A stretch of DNA of 64,000 nucleotides from Acerihabitans sp015654925 (GTDB taxonomy: Bacteria > Pseudomonadota > Gammaproteobacteria > Enterobacterales > Enterobacteriaceae). The notes under the pieces were generated by a model. That model worked only from the letters and a program-made list of their open reading frames with translations. It was not told the DNA's origin and did no database searches. Shown piece by piece: positions 26,010 through 34,852 of this stretch (position 1 is the first letter of the stretch; each line of letters starts with the position of its first letter). A program made the translations under genes and the position numbers. The stretch is taken from the NCBI RefSeq assembly GCF_047324175.1, contig NZ_CP178732.1, positions 1,612,001 to 1,676,000 on the forward strand, given 5' to 3'.

Positions 26010-27077
26010 ATGTTCAATGGAATTAATAAGTCGATTGCCCCTGTCCCATCCGCAGCCATGCGCGGGGATTCCGATGCCAACCGTACATCGCTGGAGGTCA
26101 TAAAAACGTCGCTGAAAACGGTATGCTCCCATGATAAGCCCTTACCCGCGTCGCTGCTCGACAATATCGACCGCCATCAGGGGGATGTCGCCCAAAGCTA
26201 CCATTCCATCAAAGATTATTTGACCGATGTTAATAACGGCCGGGCCGTAGAACTCGATCATCCCGGACAAGGCCCAGGGGCGATCCAGGCATTCGCCAGC
26301 AGCGTCAAAGCCCGCTGCGAGCAAATCCATATCAATAGCCAGGGGGCTTCTCGGCACGCGCCAGGGCAGGACATGCAGCCCGAAGCCGTTGTCCCGCCGG
26401 CCGCCGGCCAAGGGTCGGATGCGGCGGCCGAACCTGCGGGCGACACGCCGCAGGCCGCGCCTGGCGTTGGGGCGGACGGTGCGGTGCCGGAGCACGAAAG
26501 ACGTGCCGTTGATGAGTGTTTGGACCAGGCGATTATACAGCTGAACGCGCAAAACGACGAGCTGCTGTCTGAGTTCGAACTGGAGCTTAATCGCGTGATG
26601 GATCAGATAATTAATGATTTGGCCCAGGCCCGGTCGGAGGCCGCTTCGGAGCAGGATGTCGGCGAACTTCAAGAGCAGAGCGGTGTTCAGCCGGACGCCG
26701 TCAAGATACACTTGAAACAGCTTCAGGATAAAGGTGGCCATGAGTTGCAAAGAGTGCGTTCGCAGTTCGAGGACGAGCTGAAGCGCCTGAAGGACCGGAC
26801 CGGCATTGACAGCCACTCAGTTGAGCGTGAATCCAAGCGCATTGTGGAGCAGGCCAGCGGTGCGTTGAAAACCGTATATTCTCAAAGCGAAACGGAGTTC
26901 AAACGTGCCCGCGATCTCTGTCAGTCAAAGATTTCCGATCTCAAAGACAAGATCACAAAAGACAAACTGAACCGGGAAGCCAAACGCATAGAAGAACAGG
27001 CCAAGCGGGAAGCCAAACGCCTGGAAGAACAGGTGAAGTCGCTAGGAAAGAAAGTTAAACATAAATTCAGGTTTTAA
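26010..27077 (+). CDS. Coiled-coil hypothetical protein, candidate secreted protein
   Basis: This 355-aa protein is not recognised. ATG 26010 follows AAGGAG by six bases, which decides against an in-frame upstream extension from 25965. The first 19 residues lack acidic residues and the first 50 contain seven serines. Residues 110-165 are Ala/Pro/Gly-rich and likely disordered. From about 165 to 350 charged heptad-like helices run almost without break (ELELNRVMDQIINDLAQARSE, FEDELKRLKDR), ending in a direct duplication REAKRIEEQAK/REAKRLEEQVK and a very basic tail. No membrane segment. Composition fits a filament-like or translocated protein; this is inference. Confidence 0.6.
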   Translation: MFNGINKSIAPVPSAAMRGDSDANRTSLEVIKTSLKTVCSHDKPLPASLLDNIDRHQGDVAQSYHSIKDYLTDVNNGRAVELDHPGQGPGAIQAFASSVKARCEQIHINSQGASRHAPGQDMQPEAVVPPAAGQGSDAAAEPAGDTPQAAPGVGADGAVPEHERRAVDECLDQAIIQLNAQNDELLSEFELELNRVMDQIINDLAQARSEAASEQDVGELQEQSGVQPDAVKIHLKQLQDKGGHELQRVRSQFEDELKRLKDRTGIDSHSVERESKRIVEQASGALKTVYSQSETEFKRARDLCQSKISDLKDKITKDKLNREAKRIEEQAKREAKRLEEQVKSLGKKVKHKFRF

Positions 27078-27089
27078 CGATTACAACTG

Positions 27090-27250
27090 GGCCGCGAATC
27101 CGGCGGGCCGGAAGCGATAAACGTTAGCCATTTTTGCAGCACGAGCAATCCGGCACGCCAATTTAGCGGGCCAGGTGCAATAATCGGTAGCCCTTCTGGT
27201 ACAAGCAACCTGGTCCGCCAATCCAGCGGGCCAGGCGCGGTAGAGTAACT
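27090..27250. repeat. Three imperfect tandem copies of a ~60-bp non-coding unit
   Basis: The core CGCxAATxxxGCGGGCC recurs at 27093 (CGCGAATCCGGCGGGCC), 27156 (CGCCAATTTAGCGGGCC) and 27216 (CGCCAATCCAGCGGGCC), with related flanks such as GCACGAGCAATCCGG and GTACAAGCAACCTGG. It fills the gap between the coiled-coil gene and the end of hisI. Confidence 0.7.
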
Positions 27251-27263
27251 ACCGCTTACGGCG

Positions 27264-27875
27264 CTACTGATGGCGCTCGCGCAGCCGGCCGATCACCTTG
27301 CCCAGATCCAAATCCTGATCCTGCAGCAGCACCAGCAGATGATAAACCAAATCCGCCGCTTCGTTGGTGAGCTCCTCCCGGTCGTGCACCGTGGCCGCCA
27401 GGGCGGTCTCCACGCCTTCTTCCCCCACTTTTTGGGCGATGCGCTTGGTGCCGCTGGCATAGAGGCGCGCGGTATAGGAGCTTTCAGGATCGGCGGTTTT
27501 GCGTTCCGCCAGCAGGGTCTCCAGATTATGCAGGAACCCCCAGTCGGTGGCGGCCGGATAAAAACAGCTGCTGGTGCCGGTATGGCAAGTCGGTCCGTCG
27601 GGATTGGCCAGGATCAATAGCGTATCGTTATCGCAATCGGGGTGAATGCTCACCACGCGCAGGAAATTGCCTGAGCTTTCGCCTTTGGTCCACAGTCGCT
27701 GTTTGGTGCGTGAAAAAAAGGTGACGTTGCCGGTCTCTTCGGTAACCTGCAGGGACTGGCGGTTCATATAGCCCATCATCAGCACTTCGCCGGAGACGGC
27801 ATGCTGGATAATGGCGGGCAGCATGTCCTGGGTTTTAGTCCAATCCAGCTGGCTGCGCTGTTGTTCGGTCAACAT
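27264..27875 (-). CDS. hisI: Phosphoribosyl-AMP cyclohydrolase / phosphoribosyl-ATP pyrophosphatase
   Basis: This 203-aa bifunctional HisIE catalyses steps 2 and 3 of histidine synthesis. The cyclohydrolase half has GYMNRQSLQVTEETGNVTFFSRT, LWTKGESSGNFL and the zinc-binding cysteines in DCDNDTLLILANPDGPTCHTG. The pyrophosphatase half (from about 115) has YTARLYASGTKRIAQKVGEEGVETALAA and NEAADLVYHLLVLL. The start overlaps the hisF end by seven bases. Last gene of the his operon. Confidence 0.98.
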   Translation of the reverse strand: MLTEQQRSQLDWTKTQDMLPAIIQHAVSGEVLMMGYMNRQSLQVTEETGNVTFFSRTKQRLWTKGESSGNFLRVVSIHPDCDNDTLLILANPDGPTCHTGTSSCFYPAATDWGFLHNLETLLAERKTADPESSYTARLYASGTKRIAQKVGEEGVETALAATVHDREELTNEAADLVYHLLVLLQDQDLDLGKVIGRLRERHQ

Positions 27876-28645
27876 AATCTTATTTCCACTCCCTGTTGTG
27901 CGAGAAAGTTTTTTAGCTCGCCAATATTAATAATCTGTTTGTGAAACACCGAGGCCGCCAATGCGCCGTCCACGTCGGCATCGCGAAACGCCTCCAGAAA
28001 ATGCTCCGGCGTGCCGGCGCCGCCGGAGGCGATCAGCGGCACATGGCAGAGGTCGCGTATTAGCTTGAGCTGGCGGAGATCGTAGCCGTTGCGCACGCCA
28101 TCCTGGTTCATCATATTCAGTACAATTTCCCCCGCGCCGCGTTTTTGCGCCTCCGCTACCCAGTCGGGGGTTTCCCATTGGGTTACGCGGGTACGCGTTT
28201 CGTCGCCGGTATATTGATTAACCTGATACTTGCCGCTGTCGGCGTCGTACCAGGTGTCAACGCCCACCACGATGCACTGTACGCCAAAACGATCCGCCAG
28301 GCGGCTAATCAGCGTCGGGTCCGCCAGCGCCGGCGAGTTGATGGAAATCTTGTCCGCGCCGAACGACAATATCTTGGCGGCCTGCTCCAGGGTTTTGATA
28401 CCGCCCGCCACGCAAAAAGGGATATCGATCGCTTCGGCGACGCGCTCAACCCAGCTCCGATCCACCACCCGGCCGTCCGAAGAGGCGGTGATATCGTAAA
28501 ACACCAGTTCGTCCGCGCCTTCCTCGGCGTAGCGCCGCGCCAGCGGCACGATATCGCCGATAATTTCATGGTTGCGGAACTGCACCCCTTTCACCACCTG
28601 TCCGTCCCGGACATCCAGGCAGGGAATTATACGTTTTGCCAGCAT
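27869..28645 (-). CDS. hisF: Imidazole glycerol phosphate synthase, cyclase subunit
   Basis: This 258-aa TIM barrel receives ammonia from HisH and forms IGP plus AICAR. The opening MLAKRIIPCLDVRDGQVVKGVQF contains the catalytic Asp (about D11). GGIKTLEQAAKILSFGADKISIN, VGVDTWYD (second catalytic Asp about D130) and LIASGGAGTPEHF are all present. It overlaps hisA upstream by 19 bases and hisI downstream by seven. Confidence 0.98.
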   Translation of the reverse strand: MLAKRIIPCLDVRDGQVVKGVQFRNHEIIGDIVPLARRYAEEGADELVFYDITASSDGRVVDRSWVERVAEAIDIPFCVAGGIKTLEQAAKILSFGADKISINSPALADPTLISRLADRFGVQCIVVGVDTWYDADSGKYQVNQYTGDETRTRVTQWETPDWVAEAQKRGAGEIVLNMMNQDGVRNGYDLRQLKLIRDLCHVPLIASGGAGTPEHFLEAFRDADVDGALAASVFHKQIINIGELKNFLAQQGVEIRLC

Positions 28646-29367
28646 GCGATAGCCTCCTCGACGGTGAATTTTTCTTCCAGCAGGGCGCGGCCGACGATCA
28701 CGCCCTGTACGCCGCTGGTGCGCAATTGCGCGATATCGTCAAGATTGCCGATGCCGCCGGAAGCCTGGAAGGCGATCGCCGGAAAGGCGCCGCAGATATC
28801 CCGGTATAACGCCACGTTAGCGCCTTTGAGCGTGCCGTCGCGGGAAATGTCGGTACATAACACATGCCTGAGACCGAAGGGCTGGTATTGGCCGATAACC
28901 TGTTCCAGGGTAATGCCGGAGTTTTCCTGCCAGCCGCTGACCGCCACTTCACGTTGTCCCCGATCGCCGATGCGCACATCCAGCGCCAGCACCAGGGCGT
29001 CGGGACCGAAACGTTCGAACCAGCGCTGAACTTCCTGCGGTTGCCTGACGGCGGTGGAGCCCACCACCACGCGGGTGGCGCCCGCCTCCAGCAGCGCCGC
29101 CACATCCTGGGCGTCGCGAATGCCGCCGCCAATCTGCACCGGCGCCGGGGACACGCCCGCGAGCAGTTTTTTCAGCAAGGGTATCTGGCGCGCCGCCGGG
29201 TCCTTCGCCCCGGTCAGATCCACCAGATGCAATAACTGGGCGCCCTGACGTACATACTCTTGCAACCGGGGCAGGGGATCGCTGCCGTACTGGCGGCTCT
29301 GGTCGTAATCACCTTGATGCAGGCGCACCACCACCCCATCGATTAAATCCAAAGCGGGAATGATCAC
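28627..29367 (-). CDS. hisA: ProFAR isomerase (HisA)
   Basis: The 246-aa TIM barrel performs the Amadori isomerisation of ProFAR to PRFAR. Seen: MIIPALDLIDGVVVRLHQGDY with the catalytic Asp (about 8), QIGGGIRDAQDVAALLEAGATRVVVGS, DISRDGTLKGAN with the second catalytic Asp, and ASGGIGNLDDIAQLR. It lies three bases after the hisH stop. All features are standard. Confidence 0.98.
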   Translation of the reverse strand: MIIPALDLIDGVVVRLHQGDYDQSRQYGSDPLPRLQEYVRQGAQLLHLVDLTGAKDPAARQIPLLKKLLAGVSPAPVQIGGGIRDAQDVAALLEAGATRVVVGSTAVRQPQEVQRWFERFGPDALVLALDVRIGDRGQREVAVSGWQENSGITLEQVIGQYQPFGLRHVLCTDISRDGTLKGANVALYRDICGAFPAIAFQASGGIGNLDDIAQLRTSGVQGVIVGRALLEEKFTVEEAIACWQNV

Positions 29368-29370
29368 CGG

Positions 29371-29961
29371 TTACATCTCCAGAAAGTTTTTCAGCAGTTG
29401 GGCGCCAGCGGCGCCGGAGCGTTCAGGATGAAACTGTACGCCGAAAAAATTATCTTGTTCCACCGCCGCGGTGAAGGGCTCGCCATAATGGGTTTGCGCA
29501 ATGGTGGCGGCGCACAGTGGCATGGCATAGCCGTGGACGAAATAGAAATAGCTGCCGTCGGCGATGCCGCGAAACAACCGGTTGTTATTATGCGGATGCA
29601 CTTGGTTCCAGCCCATATGGGGCAGCGGCAAACCAAAATCGGTCATCTTGGTTACCGGCGTATCGATGATACCCAGCGTAGCGGTGCCGCCGTTTTCGTC
29701 GCTGCCGCTGCCCAGCAGCTGCATGCCCAGGCAGATACCCAATACCGGCTGGGTGCAGGCTTTGACCAGGTCGATCAGATCCCGCTCGCGCAATTGATCC
29801 ATGGCCGCCCGCGCGGTGCCGACGCCCGGCAGGAACAGTTTATCCGCGTGCAGCACGATATCGGTTTCGCGGCTCACCACCGGCTGGTAGCCGAGACGGC
29901 GCACCGCGGCGGTGACGGAGAACAGGTTGGCACAGCCGGTATCCAGGATCACGACCTTCAT
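29371..29961 (-). CDS. hisH: Imidazole glycerol phosphate synthase, glutaminase subunit
   Basis: This 196-aa class I glutamine amidotransferase partners HisF. The nucleophile elbow LGICLGMQLL (Cys about 77) and the QFHPERSG His/Glu pair near 178 are intact. FLPGVGTARAAMDQL lies near the N-terminus. The ATG overlaps the hisB stop (TAATG). Confidence 0.98.
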   Translation of the reverse strand: MKVVILDTGCANLFSVTAAVRRLGYQPVVSRETDIVLHADKLFLPGVGTARAAMDQLRERDLIDLVKACTQPVLGICLGMQLLGSGSDENGGTATLGIIDTPVTKMTDFGLPLPHMGWNQVHPHNNNRLFRGIADGSYFYFVHGYAMPLCAATIAQTHYGEPFTAAVEQDNFFGVQFHPERSGAAGAQLLKNFLEM

Positions 29962-31028
29962 TACAGCACTCCTTTCGAACTGGGCAGGGTATTGCCTTCC
30001 ACGCGAATGGCCTGGCGCAGGGTGCGTCCGAATACCTTGAACAGGCTTTCGACCCGGTGATGGTCGTTTTTGCCCTTGGTTTTCAGGTGCAGGGTGCAGG
30101 CCATGGCATACGAGAGGGAGCGGAAAAAATGCTCGACCATTTCGGTGCTCAAATCGCCCACGCGCTGGTAATTATAATCCGCTTTGTATTCCAGGTGCGG
30201 CCGGCCGGAAATATCCAGCGCGCAGCGCGCCAGGCATTCGTCCATCGGCAGCATATAGCCGAAACGGCCGATGCCGCGTTTATCCCCCAAGGCCTGGTTA
30301 ATCGCCTCGCCCAGCGCCAGGGCGGTGTCTTCCACCGTATGGTGATCGTCGATATACAGATCGCCCTTGACCTCGATATTCATGCGAAAACCGCCGTGGG
30401 TGGCGATCTGATCGAGCATATGGTCAAAAAAGCCGACGCCGGTATTAATCTTGCTGCCCCCTTCGCGATCGAGCCAGACGTCGACGTCGATGGCGGTTTC
30501 GCGGGTGACGCGGTTAACGTGGGCATGGCGATCGCGGCGGGTCAGCAGGTCGGAAATCGCCTGCCAATTCAGGGTCTCGGCCTGGTAGCGCAGTCCGTTG
30601 ATACCCATATTATGCGCCAATTGGATATCGGTCTCCCGATCGCCGATAACATAGCTATTGGCGGCATCCATCAGACCGCCGTCCAGATAGCGTTGCACCA
30701 GGCCGAGCGCGGGCTTGCGGCAGTCGCAACCCGCGGCGGGCAGGTGGGGGCAGATCAGCACCTGCTCGAAGACGATGCCCTGCGAGCTGAAAATTTGCAT
30801 CATCAGATTATGGGGCGCGTCGAAATCCGCCTGCGGAAAACTGTCGGTGCCCAAGCCGTCCTGGTTGGTGATCATAATCAGGGTAAAACCGGCCTTTTGC
30901 AGCGCCAGCAGCGCGGGGATAACGTTTGGCTCCAACGCCAGCTTGTCCAGCCGGTCCACCTGGAAATCGTCCGGCGGTTCGCTGATTAGCGTACCGTCGC
31001 GATCGATAAATAGCAGTTTCTGGTTCAC
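29961..31028 (-). CDS. hisB: Histidinol-phosphatase / imidazoleglycerol-phosphate dehydratase
   Basis: This 355-aa bifunctional protein has an N-terminal HAD phosphatase (FIDRDGTLI with Asp 9 and 11; the zinc loop CPHLPAAGCDCRKP) and a C-terminal dehydratase (INTGVGFFDHMLDQIATHGG, DDHHTVEDTALALGEA, FFRSLSYAMACTLH). It covers steps 6 and 8 of the pathway. It overlaps hisC by four bases. Confidence 0.98.
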   Translation of the reverse strand: MNQKLLFIDRDGTLISEPPDDFQVDRLDKLALEPNVIPALLALQKAGFTLIMITNQDGLGTDSFPQADFDAPHNLMMQIFSSQGIVFEQVLICPHLPAAGCDCRKPALGLVQRYLDGGLMDAANSYVIGDRETDIQLAHNMGINGLRYQAETLNWQAISDLLTRRDRHAHVNRVTRETAIDVDVWLDREGGSKINTGVGFFDHMLDQIATHGGFRMNIEVKGDLYIDDHHTVEDTALALGEAINQALGDKRGIGRFGYMLPMDECLARCALDISGRPHLEYKADYNYQRVGDLSTEMVEHFFRSLSYAMACTLHLKTKGKNDHHRVESLFKVFGRTLRQAIRVEGNTLPSSKGVL

Positions 31029-32116
31029 ATGGCCTCCTTGCGGGTGGAATCAGCGGCGACAGGGAGCGCGCGCAGGGCGGATACGACCCGTTCGCACTCT
31101 GTACGGGTACCGATGGTGATGCGCAGGCAATCGGCCAGGCCCGGCTGGGCGCTTTGATTGCGCAGGATAATACCCTGGTCCCACAATGCCTTGAACGCCT
31201 GGCTGTCCGGATCGAAACGCGCCAGCAGATAATTACTTTCGCTGGGGTAGACTTCCAGCACGCAGGGGCATTCCCGCAGCGCCTGCGCCAGCCAGCGGCG
31301 GGTGGCGGTAATGCCGGCCACCCGTTCGCGCATCGCCGCCACGCCGTCGGCGCCGAGCGCCTGTCCGGCGATATCCGCCACCGGCTGCGACAGGGGATAG
31401 GGCGCAATGACCTTTAATAACAGCTGTATCACCTCGGCGTTCGCCAGGGTGAACCCGCAACGCAGTCCCGCCAGGGCGAAGGCTTTGGACAGGGTGCGCA
31501 GGATAACCAGGTGCGGATAGTCGGCCAGCCAGCCGGCCAGGGTCGCCTGGGGGCAGAACTCGATATAAGCCTCGTCGGCCACCACCAGGGCGCGGCCCTG
31601 GGTCAGGTCGAGCAGGCGTTTGAGATCGTCGGGACGGATAATATTACCGGTGGGGTTGTTGGGGCTGCAAACATAAACCAGCTTGACCCCCGCCAACTGC
31701 CCCTCGATGGCCGCTAAATCCAGCTGCCAGTCGGGCAGCGCCGGCACCATGCGCCTGGCCACGCCGAAGGTTTCGGCGCTGACGCTGTACATGCCGTAGG
31801 TCGGCGGGCAAAACAGGATGGCATCGCGCCCGGGCTCGCAAAATGCGCGGATCAGCAGTTCGATGGCTTCATCGGCGCCGCGGCATACCAGCACCTGATC
31901 CGCCGGCAGGCCGGCATACGCGGCATAATTATTGATGACTTCCTCCGGCTGGCAGGAGGGGTAGCGATTGAGATTGGCGGGGCGCAGCCGGTAGGCGGTG
32001 GGCAGCGGATATTCATTGGCGTTAAGCCAGACATCCCCGTTGCCGCCGAGACGGCGTGCCGATTGGTAAGGTTCCAGCGCCAGCACATTGGCGCGCGCCA
32101 GTTGGCTAATGGTCAT
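31025..32116 (-). CDS. hisC: Histidinol-phosphate aminotransferase
   Basis: The 363-aa PLP-dependent enzyme carries out step 7. GNGDVWLNANEYP, VCRGADEAIELLIRAF, SPNNPTGNIIR, DEAYIEF and the PLP-lysine segment TLSKAFALAGLRCGF are clearly visible. It overlaps hisD by four bases and hisB by four, typical of tight coupling in this operon. Confidence 0.98.
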   Translation of the reverse strand: MTISQLARANVLALEPYQSARRLGGNGDVWLNANEYPLPTAYRLRPANLNRYPSCQPEEVINNYAAYAGLPADQVLVCRGADEAIELLIRAFCEPGRDAILFCPPTYGMYSVSAETFGVARRMVPALPDWQLDLAAIEGQLAGVKLVYVCSPNNPTGNIIRPDDLKRLLDLTQGRALVVADEAYIEFCPQATLAGWLADYPHLVILRTLSKAFALAGLRCGFTLANAEVIQLLLKVIAPYPLSQPVADIAGQALGADGVAAMRERVAGITATRRWLAQALRECPCVLEVYPSESNYLLARFDPDSQAFKALWDQGIILRNQSAQPGLADCLRITIGTRTECERVVSALRALPVAADSTRKEAM

Positions 32117-33477
32117 TGTTGCTCCCTCCGGGCGGTAACCGGCGCATTAGCCGATGAGCGATCGGTTGCGCCGGCGGACAAGGCGGCCACGCGCAGCGTC
32201 ACGGCGTTTTTGTGGGCGGTAAGCTGTTCCGCCCGGGCCAGGATTTCAATGGTGGGCGCCAGGTCCAGCAGCCCCTGCGGCGTCAGGTGCTGTACCGTCA
32301 TCCGTTTTTGAAAATCCGCCAGCCCCAGGCTGGAATAGGTGTTGGTATAACCATAGGTGGGCAGGACATGGTTGGTGCCGGAGGCGTAATCGCCCGCCGA
32401 TTCCGGCGACCAGTCCCCGAGAAATACCGAACCGGCATTGGTAATGGCCGCCACCAGGCTTTCGGCGTCCCGGGTCTGGATAATCAGATGTTCCGGGCCG
32501 TAGCGGTTGCTGATGGTGATGCACTGCGCCAGATCGCGGGTAATAATCAACCGGCTGCCGGCCAGGGCCTGGCGGGCGATATCCGCCCGGGACAGCATTG
32601 CGAGCTGGGCTTCGGTTTCCCGCGCCACCGCGTCGGCAATGGCCGCGTCGGGGGTCAGCAGGATCACCTGCGAGTCCGGACCGTGCTCCGCCTGGGATAA
32701 CAGGTCGGCGGCGATAAACGCCGGGGTGGCGTCGCTATCGGCAATCACCAGCACTTCAGAGGGCCCGGCGGGCATATCGATGGCGGCGCCGCCCGCCCGC
32801 TGGCTGATCTGGCGTTTGGCTTCGGTGACCCAGGCATTGCCGGGTCCGAAGATTTTATCCACCTTGGTTATGGACTCCGTGCCGAATCCCATGGCGGCAA
32901 TGGCCTGCGCGCCGCCGACCTGATAGATATCCTTGACGCCGCACAGGGTGGCGGCATACAAAATTTCGTCGGCGATGGGCGGCGGCGAGCAGAGGATGAC
33001 CCGCCGGCAGCCGGCGATGCGGGCCGGCGTGGCCAGCATCAGCACCGTTGAGGGCAATGGGGCCGAACCGCCGGGAATATACAGGCCCACGGAGGCCACC
33101 GGACGGGTTAACTGGCGGCAGCGGACGCCGGGCTGGGTTTCCACGTCCACCGCCGGCAATTGCTGGGCGCGGTGAAAGCAGTCGATATTCGCCACCGCTA
33201 CCGCCATGGCGCGCTTCACGTCCGGCGCCAGGCGGTCTGCCGCCTGCCGGATCGCCTGCTCGCTCACCCGGAGCTGGTCGGTGGCCGTCCGGTCGAATTG
33301 CAGATTAAATTCTTTGACGGCCCGATCGCCGCCCCGCAAGACGCTGTCGAGAATACCGCTTACCGTACTGCTAATCCGGTCCGAGGCGGCTACCGCCGGC
33401 CGGGCCAGCAGTTCGGCCTGTTGCGCCGGGGAGCAATCGTCCCAGCGCACGGGGGTCGAAAAAGGGGAGGAGGTCAT
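32113..33477 (-). CDS. hisD: Histidinol dehydrogenase
   Basis: HisD oxidises histidinol to histidine in two NAD-dependent steps. The 454-aa protein is about 20 residues longer than the E. coli enzyme, from additions at both ends (C-terminal ATDRSSANAPVTARREQQ overlaps hisC). The NAD/zinc segments GPGNAWVTEAKRQIS, LLSQAEHGPDSQVIL and the catalytic GPEHLII are conserved. It starts six bases after the hisG stop. Confidence 0.97.
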   Translation of the reverse strand: MTSSPFSTPVRWDDCSPAQQAELLARPAVAASDRISSTVSGILDSVLRGGDRAVKEFNLQFDRTATDQLRVSEQAIRQAADRLAPDVKRAMAVAVANIDCFHRAQQLPAVDVETQPGVRCRQLTRPVASVGLYIPGGSAPLPSTVLMLATPARIAGCRRVILCSPPPIADEILYAATLCGVKDIYQVGGAQAIAAMGFGTESITKVDKIFGPGNAWVTEAKRQISQRAGGAAIDMPAGPSEVLVIADSDATPAFIAADLLSQAEHGPDSQVILLTPDAAIADAVARETEAQLAMLSRADIARQALAGSRLIITRDLAQCITISNRYGPEHLIIQTRDAESLVAAITNAGSVFLGDWSPESAGDYASGTNHVLPTYGYTNTYSSLGLADFQKRMTVQHLTPQGLLDLAPTIEILARAEQLTAHKNAVTLRVAALSAGATDRSSANAPVTARREQQ

Positions 33478-33483
33478 CGCCGC

Positions 33484-34383
33484 TTACTCCATCATTTTTT
33501 CAATCGGCAGCACCAGTATCGAGCTGGCGCCGAGGGCTTTGAGATTTTCCATGGTTTCCCAGAACAGGGTCTCGCTGCTCACCATATGCATGGCGACGCG
33601 ATGTTTGTCGCCGGCCAGGGGTAAGATAGTCGGACGCTCGGCTCCCGGCAGCAGGGCGATAATCTCGTCCAGGCGCTCGGCGGGCGCATGCAGCATGATA
33701 TATTTTGATTCGCGCGCCTGGATTACGCCCTGGATGCGCAACATCAGTTTATCCACCAGCGCCTGTTTGGCCGGCGGCAACTCCACATTGCTTTGAATCA
33801 GGCAGGCTTTGGAGCGATAGATAACCTCAACTTCACGCAGCCCGTTGGCTTCAAGCGTCGCGCCGGTGGAGACCAAATCGCAAATGGCATCCGCCAGCCC
33901 GGCGCGGGGTGCGACTTCAACTGATCCATTGAGCAGACAGGATTTAAAATTAACGCCGAGTTTGTCGAGGTATTGCTTAAGCAAATGCGGATAGGACGTG
34001 GCGATACGCTTACCGTGCAGGCATTGCGGGCCGGTGAAAGGTTCGTCCAGCGGCAGCGCCAGCGACAGGCGGCAACCGCCAAAATCCAGGCGGCGCAAAA
34101 TAGAGTAGTGAGGGTCTTCGCCTTGGGCGCGGCGGTTAAGCAGTTCCTCTTCCAGCACGTTTTCGCCGATGATGCCCAGATCGACCACGCCGTCCATCAC
34201 CAGGCCCGGTATATCGTCGTCGCGCACGCGCATGATATCGATGGGCATATTTTCCGCAAAGGCCAGCAGGCGCTGCTGCTGCAAGTTGATTTTGATGCCG
34301 CAGTGCTCAAGCAATTGTTGGGATTCCTTGCTCAGCCTGCCTGATTTTTGCATCGCTATCCGTAACCGTGATTTGTCCAACAT
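33484..34383 (-). CDS. hisG: ATP phosphoribosyltransferase
   Basis: HisG is the first and feedback-inhibited enzyme of the pathway; the 299-aa length is the long, HisZ-independent form with its own regulatory C-terminal domain. Seen: LRIAMQKSGRLSKES, the PRPP loop in ATLEANGLREVEVIYRSKACL, and the C-terminal HMVSSETLFWETMENLKALGASSILVLPIEKM. The first gene after the leader and attenuator. Confidence 0.98.
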   Translation of the reverse strand: MLDKSRLRIAMQKSGRLSKESQQLLEHCGIKINLQQQRLLAFAENMPIDIMRVRDDDIPGLVMDGVVDLGIIGENVLEEELLNRRAQGEDPHYSILRRLDFGGCRLSLALPLDEPFTGPQCLHGKRIATSYPHLLKQYLDKLGVNFKSCLLNGSVEVAPRAGLADAICDLVSTGATLEANGLREVEVIYRSKACLIQSNVELPPAKQALVDKLMLRIQGVIQARESKYIMLHAPAERLDEIIALLPGAERPTILPLAGDKHRVAMHMVSSETLFWETMENLKALGASSILVLPIEKMME

Positions 34384-34423
34384 AATGTCCTCTGCCCTAA
34401 AAAATGTGATTTATTTTGCCCAT

Positions 34424-34454
34424 AAAAAAACCCTCGGAAGTTATCTTCCGAGGG
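34424..34454 (-). terminator. his operon attenuator
   Basis: On the minus strand a perfect ten-base stem CCCTCGGAAG/CTTCCGAGGG with a four-base loop is followed by seven T. It lies between the leader peptide and hisG, and forms when the leader is translated without stalling. Confidence 0.95.
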
Positions 34455-34476
34455 CTCTCTCTTACATTCTGCGCCA

Positions 34477-34499
34477 CTGGAAGATATTATGTCTTCCAG
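34477..34499 (-). promoter_or_regulatory. his leader pause/antiterminator hairpin
   Basis: CTGGAAGA and TCTTCCAG form an eight-base stem just downstream of hisL. The TCTTCC/GGAAG parts are complementary to the terminator arms, so alternative pairing is possible, the classic attenuation layout. Confidence 0.8.
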
Positions 34500-34517
34500 C
34501 ACCAATCGCCTGAAAGA

Positions 34518-34565
34518 CTAGTCAGGATGATGGTGATGATGGTGGTTAAACAGAACGTTATTCAT
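34518..34565 (-). CDS. hisL: his operon leader peptide
   Basis: The 15-codon frame MNNVLFNHHHHHHPD starts at ATG 34565 and stops at TAG 34518. Six consecutive histidine codons (seven in E. coli) make it a sensor of charged tRNA-His that couples ribosome stalling to the hairpins downstream. It lies about 135 bases upstream of hisG and is too short for ordinary gene finding. Confidence 0.96.
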   Translation of the reverse strand: MNNVLFNHHHHHHPD

Positions 34566-34852
34566 TATGGTTTCCGTAGCGCCGCATAGTTATGGTAGCC
34601 ATGCCGTGCAAATAGTATTGATACGATAAGTCATCTGCGTATTTAAGCTAACGATCTTTAGTCGGAAGTGCAAGTAAGAAGTGCGAAACAAGTGCAACTT
34701 TTTTTGCCGGCATACCGGTTTTTGCCGTCACGAACATTTATTTTGGGTGAATCGAGCATTTGTGGGCGCCAAAGCGTAAATTAGCATGGGTAATCGGCAT
34801 CGCCGTATGAGCGTCAGTGCCTGAAGCGTCAGTATCTAGAGAGTGGGGAAAA

